The translations under genes and the position numbers were made by a program. A model generated the notes under the pieces. That model did not search any database. It had not been told where the DNA came from and saw only the letters and a list, made by a program, of their open reading frames with translations. A stretch of 17,530 bases of DNA from SZUA-521 sp041738285 (GTDB lineage Bacteria > Pseudomonadota > Gammaproteobacteria > Pseudomonadales > Azotimanducaceae), in assembly GCA_041738285.1 (NCBI GenBank), contig JBGSQB010000156.1, forward strand, positions 1 through 17,530, given 5' to 3'. Below are positions 7,042 through 14,749 of the stretch, piece after piece (the first letter of the stretch is position 1; each line of letters opens with the position of its first letter).

Positions 7042-7877
7042 CAAAGCCCCTTCTTGCCTGCCTCTCTGAACATCGGTTGATAAGTGTCGAAGGCCGGGTT
7101 TGCTGGCCGCGCACCTGTCGTGTAGCCAGCATCCGTCGTCAACGTATGGCCGTTGGTATACCCCGACTCGTCGCTTGCGAGCCATAGCGCCGCATTGGCA
7201 ACGTCTTCGGCAACACCTGCGCGATCCCGCAGCGGTGACGATGCAGCCAACGCCTTCTTGGCGGCCTCGATCGCATCTGGATCACCTGTCATGACGTTGG
7301 CGACCATCGCGGTCGCCATGCCAGCAGGTGCAATCGCATTGACGCGAATGCCGAACCGGCACAACTCCGCGCCGACGTTCTTGGTGAGCCCCACCACGGC
7401 ATGCTTGGACGCACAGTACGCATGCGGACCGAGCCCGCCCTGAATGCCAGCGGTACTGGCCATGCTGATGATCGAACCCTGCCCGCGCGGCTGCATCACC
7501 CGCGCCGCGTGCTTCATGCCGAAGAAGACCCCATTGAGAAGGACGTTGAGCGTGGCCTGCCACTCCTCCGCCGGCGTCGTCGCAATCGGTCCGACGGCGC
7601 CGACGATGCCCGCATTGTTGAACATGACATCGAGCGCGCCGAATGCGCTCACAGCGCGATCGACCAATGCCGCCACGTCGGCTTCCGACGTGACGTCACA
7701 CTTCACGTACACCGCCGCACTGCCCAGCTCCTTCACCAGCGCTGCCGCGGGTCCCTGCTGAATGTCCCCGAGCACGACCCGCGCGCCTTCGGCGACGAAG
7801 CGGCGCGCCGTAGCCGCCCCGAAACCACTCGCCGCACCGGTAATCGCCGCAACCTTTCCTTCGAGACGGCCACTCAT
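7041..7877 (-). CDS. Short-chain dehydrogenase/reductase (SDR), classical type
   Basis: The 278-aa product would oxidise a hydroxyl or reduce a ketone with NAD(P). The cofactor motif TGAASGFG lies at 13-20. D38 after the second strand (VVLGDIQ) suggests preference for NAD(H). NNAG is at 87-90, and the catalytic residues are S141, Y154 and K158 (YCASK). PAGMATAM after the seventh strand and a C-terminal DAGYTTGA element are as in classical SDRs. An AGGAGG ribosome-binding site (7883-7888) overlaps the stop codon of the upstream acyl-CoA dehydrogenase gene, nine bases away, and the next gene overlaps its stop by one base. In this operon it could act as a 3-hydroxyacyl or ring-hydroxyl dehydrogenase (inference). 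Confidence 0.93.
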   Translation of the reverse strand: MSGRLEGKVAAITGAASGFGAATARRFVAEGARVVLGDIQQGPAAALVKELGSAAVYVKCDVTSEADVAALVDRAVSAFGALDVMFNNAGIVGAVGPIATTPAEEWQATLNVLLNGVFFGMKHAARVMQPRGQGSIISMASTAGIQGGLGPHAYCASKHAVVGLTKNVGAELCRFGIRVNAIAPAGMATAMVANVMTGDPDAIEAAKKALAASSPLRDRAGVAEDVANAALWLASDESGYTNGHTLTTDAGYTTGARPANPAFDTYQPMFREAGKKGL

Positions 7878-7886
7878 GATCCCCTC

Positions 7887-9143
7887 CTATTGATATTTGC
7901 GAACTTCAGCGCGTCCGACCACCAGGTGATGCACTTCGTCCGGACCATCAGCGATGCGCAACGTGCGTTGGCCCGTGTACATGTCCGCGAGCGGCGTCCA
8001 TTGCGAGACCCCGGTCGCGCCATGGATCTGGATCGCCTGGTCAATGATCTGACAGACGCGCTCGGGCACCATGGCCTTGACCATGTGCACCCACACCCGC
8101 GCTTCCTGATTGCCGAGCACGTCCATGGCTTTTGCGGCACGCAGTACCATGAGTCGCATCGCTTCGATTTCGATGCGGGCTCGGGAGACGATCTCGAGGT
8201 TCTTGCCGAGCTGAATGAGCGGCTTGCCGAACGCTTCACGCGACATTGCACGCTTGACCATCAGGTCCAGCGCACGCTCTGCCTGACCGATCGAACGCAT
8301 GCAATGGTGAATGCGTCCAGGGCCCAGTCGCACCTGCGAAATCTCGAATCCACGCCCTTCGCCGAGCAGCATGTTGGCTTTCGGTACGCGCACGTTGTCG
8401 AGTTTGATGTGCATGTGGCCGTGCGGCGCATCGTCGTGTCCGAACACGTGCATGGGGCCGAGAATCTTCACCCCGGGTGTATCCATGGGGACCAGGATCT
8501 GCGACTGCTGGCGATTGGGCGCGGCATTGGGACTGGTCTTGACCATGCAGATCATGATCTTGCAGCGTGGATCCCCTGCGCCCGAGATGTAGTACTTCTC
8601 ACCGTCGATCACCCACTCGTCACCTTCGAGCACCGCACGGGTGCCGATGTTCTTGGCGTCCGATGACGCCAGGTGCGGCTCGGTCATGCCAAAGCAGGAA
8701 CGGATCTCGCCGCTCAACAGTGGCTTCAGCCATTTTTCCTTTTGCTCCGGGGTACCCACGCGCTCGAGCACTTCCATGTTACCCGTGTCCGGAGCGCTGC
8801 AGTTCAAGCACTCGGATGCCAGCGGCTGACGACCGAGCTCGGCCGCGATATACGCATAGTCGAGATTTTTCAGGCCCTCGCCGGTGTCCGCATCCGGAAG
8901 AAAGAAGTTCCACAATCCGGTCTTTTTCGCCTTCTTCTTCGCGGTGTCGAGTAACTCGAGCTGACCCGGCGCCCAACTCCAGCGGTCCTTGCGATTCTCA
9001 CCGAGCTCGTAGAACTTCGGCGCGATGGGCGCCACTTCCTCGGCAATGAACTTCTTCACAGCGGCCAGAAGTGGCTCGGCTTCCTCGGACATGGACAGGT
9101 TGTACATATCGGTATCGGCGACGGTGCCTTTGGCTTTACTCAT
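7887..9143 (-). CDS. Acyl-CoA dehydrogenase, ACAD10/11-like
   Basis: This 418-aa flavoprotein would introduce an alpha-beta double bond into an acyl-CoA, passing electrons to ETF. The N-terminal helical domain (about 15-145) is followed by the FAD/substrate motif FGMTEPHLASSDA (151-163). LGPGRIHHC is at 273-281, SREAFGKPL at 301-309, IHGATGVSQ at 373-381, and RTLRIADGPDEVHH at 393-406. The last motif is characteristic of the ACAD10/11 group and carries Asp399 where the usual YEGT motif of straight-chain enzymes has the catalytic glutamate. AGGAGG (9149-9154) precedes the ATG by five bases, and the upstream amidase stops one base before it. Close linkage with the SDR supports a joint beta-oxidation-type route. 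Confidence 0.92.
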   Translation of the reverse strand: MSKAKGTVADTDMYNLSMSEEAEPLLAAVKKFIAEEVAPIAPKFYELGENRKDRWSWAPGQLELLDTAKKKAKKTGLWNFFLPDADTGEGLKNLDYAYIAAELGRQPLASECLNCSAPDTGNMEVLERVGTPEQKEKWLKPLLSGEIRSCFGMTEPHLASSDAKNIGTRAVLEGDEWVIDGEKYYISGAGDPRCKIMICMVKTSPNAAPNRQQSQILVPMDTPGVKILGPMHVFGHDDAPHGHMHIKLDNVRVPKANMLLGEGRGFEISQVRLGPGRIHHCMRSIGQAERALDLMVKRAMSREAFGKPLIQLGKNLEIVSRARIEIEAMRLMVLRAAKAMDVLGNQEARVWVHMVKAMVPERVCQIIDQAIQIHGATGVSQWTPLADMYTGQRTLRIADGPDEVHHLVVGRAEVRKYQ

Positions 9144-9144
9144 C

Positions 9145-10683
9145 TCATCCTCCTCGTGTGTGTCCGGTCATCAATGTCGGGGATTGCCGCCACGAACGCA
9201 ACAGCTCCACCGCGCGGCCGACTTCGAAGATGACCGTCCGCGCTCTAGGAGGTCCGTAGATGGACAAGCCTACCGGCAGATCCTTAACGACCCCCATCGG
9301 CACGGTGAGGTGCGGGTAGCCTGCGATCGCAGCGTGACCAGCAGCGCCGCCCAGATAGTGATCGCCGTTGACGTGATCGATGCTCCACGCGGCGGTTGTG
9401 GTCGGCGCGACGAGGGCATCGAGGCGGTGTTCGGCCATCAAGCCATCGATGCCGTTCGCGCGGGTCGCGCGATCGAGCAACGCGCGAGCCGAGACGTACT
9501 TGCCCGATGTCAGCGGCCCTTTGGTGTTTGCAAGTTCGAGCAAATCCTGGCCGAAGTGCACCAGTTCACGGTCGGCGTTGACCCGATTGAATTCGATGAT
9601 CTGGCCGAGATCGAGCGTGCCATGCGGTGCCGGTAGCGTCGCGAGGTAGGCGTTCAAGCTGTTTTTGAATTCGTACAGCAGCACTTCGAGGGTCGCTCTT
9701 CGAAGGCCCTTCGGCACATCGAAGGCGAGCCCATCGACAGTCACCGCGCCCGCACCTGCGAGCGCGGCAATCGTCGCATCGAATACGGCATCCACACCGG
9801 GGTGATAGCCCGCCTGCCCGCGCATGATGCCTATGCGCTTGCCGCGCAAAAGCGCCGACGCGTCACCGCTGCGCAAACGATGCGCCAAGGGTGCCGACTT
9901 TGCGCCACCCATGGCCTCGGTCAGGAGCAACGCATCGATCACGGTGTGCGTGATCGGTCCGGCCGTGTCCTGGGTCGGCGCGATCGGAACGATACCGGTC
10001 GCGCTGAGTTCGCCGATCGCGGGCTTGAACCCGACCAGTCCATTGACTGCTGCAGGACACACAATTGAGCCATCGGTCTCGGTACCGATTGCGGCCACTG
10101 CCATACCCGCCGCGACGGCGACCGCCGAGCCCGAGCTCGAGCCACAAGGCGTCCGCGTGAGGTCGTAGGGATTTCGCGTCTGACCGCCCATCGCGCTCCA
10201 ACCCGAGGATGAGAACTGCGAGCGGAAGTTGGCCCACTCACTCAAGTTCGCTTTGCCCATGATTACTACGCCCACCGCCCGCAGGCGCGCCACGACGTCG
10301 GCATCACGCTTCGTTACGTTGCCTTCGAGTGCAAGCGAGCCGGCCGTTGTCGGCAAGGGGTCCAGCGTCTCGATGTTGTCCTTCACCGCGATCGGGATGC
10401 CGTCGAGCGGTCCGCGAAACACACCATCGGCATGGAACGTATCGCGCGCCCGCGCCATCGCGCGGGCGTTGGGGTTCACGGCGATGTATGCGCGCAACTC
10501 ACCATCGCGCTCAGCGATGCGAAGCAGCATTTCTTCCGTGACCTCGATGACCGACACGGTGCCGGTCTCATAGGCGCGGCTGAGGGAGTCGATCTCGTAG
10601 GGTGCGCCGGCAACCGTCACACTCGTCATCAGCGAGGCAATCGCGAGAAATCCGATCGCGTGGATTCGACGACAACAGACCAT
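9145..10683 (-). CDS. Exported amidase-signature hydrolase
   Basis: The 512-aa protein belongs to the amidase signature family (Ser-cisSer-Lys triad), hydrolysing amides or esters. GIPIAVKDNIE carries the catalytic Lys at residue 101. The serine cluster CGSSSGSA (180-187) supplies the cis-serine, and GTETDGSIVCPAA (200-212) contains the nucleophile Ser206. The ATG at 10683 is chosen over one 13 codons upstream because GGAGGG (10686-10691) precedes it. It then begins MVCCRR with a hydrophobic run and an AGA-P cleavage-like site near residue 27, a plausible Sec signal peptide. An adjacent cysteine pair lies at residues 3-4, too early for a lipobox. It is the first gene of the operon with the acyl-CoA dehydrogenase, one base away. 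An exported enzyme heading a cytoplasmic beta-oxidation operon suggests that it releases the substrate acid outside the membrane (inference). Confidence 0.92.
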   Translation of the reverse strand: MVCCRRIHAIGFLAIASLMTSVTVAGAPYEIDSLSRAYETGTVSVIEVTEEMLLRIAERDGELRAYIAVNPNARAMARARDTFHADGVFRGPLDGIPIAVKDNIETLDPLPTTAGSLALEGNVTKRDADVVARLRAVGVVIMGKANLSEWANFRSQFSSSGWSAMGGQTRNPYDLTRTPCGSSSGSAVAVAAGMAVAAIGTETDGSIVCPAAVNGLVGFKPAIGELSATGIVPIAPTQDTAGPITHTVIDALLLTEAMGGAKSAPLAHRLRSGDASALLRGKRIGIMRGQAGYHPGVDAVFDATIAALAGAGAVTVDGLAFDVPKGLRRATLEVLLYEFKNSLNAYLATLPAPHGTLDLGQIIEFNRVNADRELVHFGQDLLELANTKGPLTSGKYVSARALLDRATRANGIDGLMAEHRLDALVAPTTTAAWSIDHVNGDHYLGGAAGHAAIAGYPHLTVPMGVVKDLPVGLSIYGPPRARTVIFEVGRAVELLRSWRQSPTLMTGHTRGG

Positions 10684-10694
10684 CTGCCCTCCGT

Positions 10695-10724
10695 TTGACT
10701 TTGCACGCACGCCCCCCTTCAAAT
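10695..10724 (+). promoter_or_regulatory. Candidate sigma-70 promoter for the PNPOx-amidohydrolase unit
   Basis: TTGACT (10695-10700, five of six) and TCAAAT (10719-10724, four of six) are separated by 18 bases. They lie 34 bases before the ATG at 10758, in the 74-base divergent region between the amidase and this gene. Pattern match only; no comparably good promoter is seen toward the amidase. Confidence 0.4.
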
Positions 10725-10757
10725 TGGCGCCTTCACCATCGTGCCACAGGACCCGAG

Positions 10758-11183
10758 ATGATCAAGCTCGATCAACCGCTGCGCGAGCGCATTGCTCGCG
10801 CCATCGACGATCTCATTCCGATCACCGTTTCGTACATTGAACCGAGCGGCAAACCCCACATCGCGTTCTACGGCAGCACGCACGTTCACAGCGACAACCA
10901 GCTCGCCATCTGGGTGCGCAACCCCAACAACGCATTGTGCGCCACGCTTGCAAAACACCCTGATCTGGCCTGCATCTACGGCAACATCAAGGACCGCGTC
11001 TACGTCACCTTCGAAGGGCGCGGTCGCTTGGCTGCGGATGCGGCGACGCGAGACCAGGTGTTCACGACCATGCATGCGATCGAGCAAAAGTTCGATGCCG
11101 AGCGCAAAGGCGTGGCGATCCTCATCGATCTGACGCGCGTGACCGTCCTGTCGGCCGCGACCGGCAAGCAAGTACTCGAGTAG
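10758..11183 (+). CDS. Small pyridoxamine 5'-phosphate oxidase-fold protein, 141 aa
   Basis: The 141-aa sequence fits the small flavin-binding split-barrel family. TVSYIEPSGKPHIAFYGSTH forms the first strand pair, followed by LAIWVRNPNN, KHPDLACIYGN and VYVTFEGRGRLAAD. A C-terminal KGVAILIDLTRVTVLSA strand follows. It is half to two-thirds the length of the PNPOx-like protein at 6463-7041 and is not a close copy. The function is unknown; relatives bind FMN, F420 or haem. The ATG at 10758 is preferred over an open extension upstream because that extension would run through the divergent promoter region. ACAGGA at 10745-10750 is a weak ribosome-binding site. Six bases separate its stop from the amidohydrolase start, so the two form an operon. 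Confidence 0.8.
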   Translation: MIKLDQPLRERIARAIDDLIPITVSYIEPSGKPHIAFYGSTHVHSDNQLAIWVRNPNNALCATLAKHPDLACIYGNIKDRVYVTFEGRGRLAADAATRDQVFTTMHAIEQKFDAERKGVAILIDLTRVTVLSAATGKQVLE

Positions 11184-11189
11184 CGCGCG

Positions 11190-12848
11190 ATGAAACGATT
11201 GCTTGTCGCTGCATTCATTGCGCTGAGTCAGTCGGCAATTGCGCAACCTGCCGACATCGTGTTCATCGGCGATCACATTCTCGCCATGGACGGATCGCAC
11301 CCGAGCGCGGTCGCGGTGACCGCCGAGCGTATTATCTGGACCGGCAGCCAGCAAGAGATGGAGCCCTGGGTCGGACCAGACACTGCGGTGCGCGATCTGA
11401 ATGATCGTGCGCTGCTGCCCGGATTCATCGACGCCCATGGGCATCTGTCGTTCCTGGCGCAGACTATCGACATGGCGAATCTGTCGCCGCCGCCAGTGGG
11501 CACCGTCACCGACATCGCATCGCTGCAACAGGCGTTGCGCATGCACATCCAGGGGCAACGCATTCCGAACGGCCATTGGGTTGTCGGTATGGGCTACGAC
11601 GATTCGCTCATCGCCGAGCAGCGCCATCCGACTCGCAGCGACCTCGATGTGGTGGACGGAACGCGGCCGATCGTGCTGCTACATGTATCTGGCCATCTGA
11701 TGGCGGCCAACTCGACGGCGCTGGCTCGGATCGGTTACAGCGCGCAGACCGAAGATCCCGAGGGCGGCCACATTCGACGCATGCCGGGCTCCAACGAACC
11801 GGATGGTGTGCTCGAAGAGACCGCGACGACGCCGTTGCGGGCCCAACTCGAGGCGCTGCCGGGTGATCCCGCGGCCCGCATCGAAGCGGCACTCGACGTT
11901 TACGCGCGCCATGGCATCACCACGGTGCAGGATGGCGCGGCGTCGGCCGCTCAGGTGGCGCAACTCGTGGATCTGGATGCGGCCGGTCGGCTCGATCTCG
12001 ATGTCGTCGCGTACCCGGTCGCGATGGCACCGAACACGACCCTTCCCGACCGCGACCGCTTCGGCCGCTACCAGGGTCGGCTGAAGGTCGGCGGCATCAA
12101 GTTGATTCTCGATGGCTCGCCCCAGGGAAAAACCGCCTATCTCGGCATGCCCTACCACGTACCACCGCCGAACGCCGCGGCGGACTATCGCGGGTATCCC
12201 ATCCTGCAGGCCCAGGTAGTCGACGCCCTCGTCGCGCGCTATCTGACGGATGGCATTCAGGTCATCGCGCACGCCAACGGCGATGCGGCCGCGGATCTCC
12301 TCATCGACGCGGTGGCAGCGGCGAACGTGAAACGGGATCACCGCACCGTCATGATCCACGCCCAGACCGTGCGCGACGACCAGCTCGATCGCATGGCCAC
12401 GCTCGGCATCCTGCCGTCGTATTTTTCCGCGCACACGTTTTTCTGGGGCGACTGGCACCGGGATTCAGTGCTCGGTCCGGAGCGCGCGGCGCGCATCTCG
12501 CCGATGCGTTCGACCCTCGCCCGCGGCATGCCCTTCACGGTACACAACGACGCGCCGATCGTGCCGCCGGACATGATTCGCCTCCTGTGGGCCAGCACCA
12601 ATCGAATGACGCGCAGCGGGCAGGTCCTGGGGCCGCAGGAGCGCCTCACGGTCGTGGAAGCACTGAACGCGATGACCCTCGATGCGGCCTATCAGCAGTT
12701 CGAGGAAGCCAGCAAAGGCTCGATCACAGCGGGTAAGCAGGCCGACTTCGTCATCCTCGATCACGACCCGCGCACCCTGCCCGTGGATCGATTGCTCGAG
12801 CTCAACGTCGTCGAAACGATCAGCCGTGGGCGCACGGTCTGGCCATAG
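11190..12848 (+). CDS. Exported metal-dependent amidohydrolase (YtcJ / amidohydrolase-3 type)
   Basis: The 552-aa product begins MKRLLVAAFIALSQSAIA, a classical Sec signal peptide with likely cleavage after residue 18, so it probably acts in the periplasm. The TIM-barrel metal site is visible: DAHGH at 81-85, a candidate bridging lysine in GGIKLILDG (K304), HANGD with H361, H390 in MIHAQ, and D454 in VHNDAP. The flanking beta-sandwich segments are ADIVFIGDHILAMDG (21-35) and GSITAGKQADFVILDHDP (510-527). Length is normal for the family. Members hydrolyse amide, imide or formamide bonds, and many have unknown substrates. It follows the small PNPOx gene by six bases with no strong ribosome-binding site, suggesting translational coupling. 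The inverted repeat at 12852 begins four bases after its stop. Confidence 0.92.
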   Translation: MKRLLVAAFIALSQSAIAQPADIVFIGDHILAMDGSHPSAVAVTAERIIWTGSQQEMEPWVGPDTAVRDLNDRALLPGFIDAHGHLSFLAQTIDMANLSPPPVGTVTDIASLQQALRMHIQGQRIPNGHWVVGMGYDDSLIAEQRHPTRSDLDVVDGTRPIVLLHVSGHLMAANSTALARIGYSAQTEDPEGGHIRRMPGSNEPDGVLEETATTPLRAQLEALPGDPAARIEAALDVYARHGITTVQDGAASAAQVAQLVDLDAAGRLDLDVVAYPVAMAPNTTLPDRDRFGRYQGRLKVGGIKLILDGSPQGKTAYLGMPYHVPPPNAAADYRGYPILQAQVVDALVARYLTDGIQVIAHANGDAAADLLIDAVAAANVKRDHRTVMIHAQTVRDDQLDRMATLGILPSYFSAHTFFWGDWHRDSVLGPERAARISPMRSTLARGMPFTVHNDAPIVPPDMIRLLWASTNRMTRSGQVLGPQERLTVVEALNAMTLDAAYQQFEEASKGSITAGKQADFVILDHDPRTLPVDRLLELNVVETISRGRTVWP

Positions 12849-12851
12849 GGA

Positions 12852-12932
12852 AATTGGGGACAGTTGACCTATTTCGACGTGGGCATGGACTCGGCACGAC
12901 AGGCGCTCGAAATAGGTCAACTGTCCCCAATT
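12852..12932. repeat. REPIN-like element: perfect 26-bp inverted repeat with 29-bp spacer
   Basis: Bases 12852-12877 are the exact reverse complement of 12907-12932, with 29 bases between them. Each arm reads AATTGGGGACAGTTGACC and continues TATTTCGA. The spacer can add a further four-base pairing (CGTG 12878-12881 with CACG 12895-12898). The GGGGACAG core is the kind of sequence I associate with dispersed REP elements mobilised by RAYT (IS200-like tyrosine) transposases, and two inverted REPs make a REPIN. No transposase gene and no second copy is present in the window. The transcript would fold into a very stable hairpin, which could end amidohydrolase transcription or protect its 3' end. 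Confidence 0.85.
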
Positions 12933-12970
12933 GCCGTAACATGCGCGGCTTTCATGACCAGGATCCGCAC

Positions 12971-13477
12971 ATGAGCCAACTGCAAGCCACTATCAAGACC
13001 ACCAAGGGTGACATCCATCTCGATCTGTTTGCCGATCAGGCGCCGTTGACGGTGGCGAACTTCGTCAATCTGAGCCAGCGCGGCTTCTATGACGGTCTGA
13101 AATTCCATCGCGTCATTCCCGACTTCATGATCCAGGGTGGCTGCCCGAGCGGCACCGGCACCGGCGGCCCAGGCTACAAGTTCAAGGACGAGTTCAACAA
13201 GAAGCTGCGCCACGACGCCCCGGGCAAGCTGTCCATGGCCAATGCCGGCAAGGGCACCAACGGCTCCCAGTTCTTCATCACCCACGTACCGACCCCGTGG
13301 CTCGACGATGCCCATACGATCTTCGGCGCGGTGAATGGTGCGGCCGATCAGGCCGTCGTGGACGCCATCAAACAGGGCGACTCCATCAGCGCCATCGAGA
13401 TCGCAGGCGACACCGCCAAACTGCTGGAATCCCAGGCTACGGAACTCGCAGCGTGGAACGCCATTCTCGACCGCTGA
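12971..13477 (+). CDS. ppiB: Peptidyl-prolyl cis-trans isomerase, cyclophilin type
   Basis: The 168-aa protein is a short bacterial cyclophilin that isomerises Xaa-Pro bonds. The active site is complete: FHRVIPDFMIQGG (45-57) with the catalytic Arg47, Phe52 and Gln55, MANAGKGTNGSQFFIT (89-104), and W110 with H115 in TPWLDDAHTIFG. There is no signal peptide, so it is cytoplasmic. The ATG at 12971 is preferred over an open extension through the inverted repeat, because AGGA (12960-12963) lies seven bases before it and family members begin here. TAACAT at 12937-12942 is a weak -10 candidate, placed 34 bases before the start like the one upstream of the flavin monooxygenase. It is a housekeeping gene among catabolic ones. 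The symbol is by family resemblance. Confidence 0.93.
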   Translation: MSQLQATIKTTKGDIHLDLFADQAPLTVANFVNLSQRGFYDGLKFHRVIPDFMIQGGCPSGTGTGGPGYKFKDEFNKKLRHDAPGKLSMANAGKGTNGSQFFITHVPTPWLDDAHTIFGAVNGAADQAVVDAIKQGDSISAIEIAGDTAKLLESQATELAAWNAILDR

Positions 13478-13555
13478 GCGTCCGTGCTTCCCCCGGCGGC
13501 GGCGCCGTGATAAAAAACCGTCACGTCTGCCGGTAATTGGGAACTAAGGGGAATC

Positions 13556-14749
13556 ATGAGTCGCGCGCAGCTGATCGAGATGGCCAAGCACAACATGGTC
13601 CACGCCAAGGCTGGGACTATCGATCAGGAACCTGATGTGCTGCGCGTGGCCGCCGGCCATTATTTCGAAACGCCGCGGTGGCGTGACGAGATCGACCGCG
13701 TCTTCAAGCGCATGCCGCTGCTGTTGGCAACGACCGCAGAGTTGCGCCGTCCCGGCGACTACAAATCACTCGAAGCGGTGGGCGTGCCGATTCTCATCAG
13801 CCGCGGCGCCGATGGTCAGGTGCGCGCTTTCGTCAACATGTGCAGCCATCGCGGCTCCATCATCGTGCCGGAGGGACGGGGTTCGACCAAACGCTTCACC
13901 TGTCCCTATCACGCCTGGACTTACGACGGCGACGGCGCGCTGGTTGCGATCTACAAGGAGAACGATTTCGGTCACATCGACAAATCCTGCAATGGCTTGA
14001 CGCGCCTGCCCGTCGCGGAGCGGGCGGGCCTCATCTGGGTGCAGGTCGACCCGAACGCGAGCCTCGACATCGACACCTTCCTGTGCGGCTATGACGATGT
14101 GCTGTCGCACTTCGACTTCGAGAACTGGCACTTCTTTGCCGACCGGCGCATCGACGGCCCGAACTGGAAGATCGCCTACGACGGCTACATGGATCTGTAC
14201 CATCTGCCGATCCTGCACAAGAATACCTTCGGCCCGAACATGCCCAATCAGGCGTTGTACACGGCGTGGGGTCCACACCAGCGCGTGAGTTCACCGGACC
14301 CAGGCTTGTGTGCACTGTCGAGCCGGCCAGAATCCCAATGGCCAGACGCCGCGCTGATCGGCGGCGTGTGGACGATTTTTCCCCACGTCTCCATCGCCTC
14401 CTTCGAAGGTGGTGGCCGCAGCGTGATGCTGTCGCAGCTGTTTCCGGGCGATACGCCGCTCACCTCCTACACGGTGCAGAACTATCTGATGGAGAACCCG
14501 CCGGATGCGGCGGCAACGGAAGCGGCCACGGAACAGTTCAAGCTGCTCGAGTACGTGGTCAGAGAAGAAGATTACGCCACCGGCCTTCGGCAGCAGCGCG
14601 CGCTCATGACCGGCGCCAAATCCCACGTCATGTTCGGCCGCAACGAAGGCGGTGGCCATCGTTTCCATCGCTGGGTCGACAAACTGATCGAAACCGATGA
14701 CGATCAATTGAATGCGCTGTTCAGCCAGGCCGAACGCTACGGCGGTTGA
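13556..14749 (+). CDS. Rieske non-haem iron oxygenase, alpha subunit
   Basis: This 397-aa protein would hydroxylate or dihydroxylate an aromatic or alicyclic substrate using O2 and electrons from a separate reductase. The Rieske cluster ligands are CSH at 96-98 and CPYH at 116-119, followed by AWTYDGDGAL. The mononuclear iron site is DLYHLPILH, with Asp213 bridging and His216 and His221 as ligands. Asp339 (REEDYATGL) is a likely third ligand. Domain order and length fit the family. AAGGGG upstream of the ATG serves as ribosome-binding site. No beta subunit, ferredoxin or reductase gene is visible nearby. It overlaps the convergent membrane-protein gene by 13 bases at its end. Confidence 0.93.
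   Translation: MSRAQLIEMAKHNMVHAKAGTIDQEPDVLRVAAGHYFETPRWRDEIDRVFKRMPLLLATTAELRRPGDYKSLEAVGVPILISRGADGQVRAFVNMCSHRGSIIVPEGRGSTKRFTCPYHAWTYDGDGALVAIYKENDFGHIDKSCNGLTRLPVAERAGLIWVQVDPNASLDIDTFLCGYDDVLSHFDFENWHFFADRRIDGPNWKIAYDGYMDLYHLPILHKNTFGPNMPNQALYTAWGPHQRVSSPDPGLCALSSRPESQWPDAALIGGVWTIFPHVSIASFEGGGRSVMLSQLFPGDTPLTSYTVQNYLMENPPDAAATEAATEQFKLLEYVVREEDYATGLRQQRALMTGAKSHVMFGRNEGGGHRFHRWVDKLIETDDDQLNALFSQAERYGG

Noticed and set aside
7042..7185. Upstream extension of the PNPOx-fold gene by 48 codons
   Set aside because: It would overlap the C-terminal coding part of the SDR. The ATG at 7041 overlaps the SDR stop by one base and has a better ribosome-binding site.
7401..8666. Long open frame of 421 codons on the plus strand
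   Set aside because: It lies wholly antisense to the SDR and acyl-CoA dehydrogenase genes, both of which show clear family motifs. Its translation is rich in His and Arg without domains, as expected from the reverse frame of GC-rich coding DNA.
10719..11627. Open frame of 302 codons on the minus strand
   Set aside because: Antisense to the small PNPOx-fold gene and the start of the amidohydrolase gene; no motif or ribosome-binding site, and the forward genes are well supported.
12854..12970. Upstream extension of the cyclophilin by 39 codons through the inverted repeat
   Set aside because: The extension encodes no cyclophilin sequence and starts inside the mobile repeat; the ATG at 12971 has a properly placed AGGA.
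13478..13555. A6 run and GC-rich stretch before the Rieske gene as a terminator of the cyclophilin gene
   Set aside because: The run is A on the plus strand, so it is in the wrong sense for termination of the upstream gene, and I find no convincing stem next to it.
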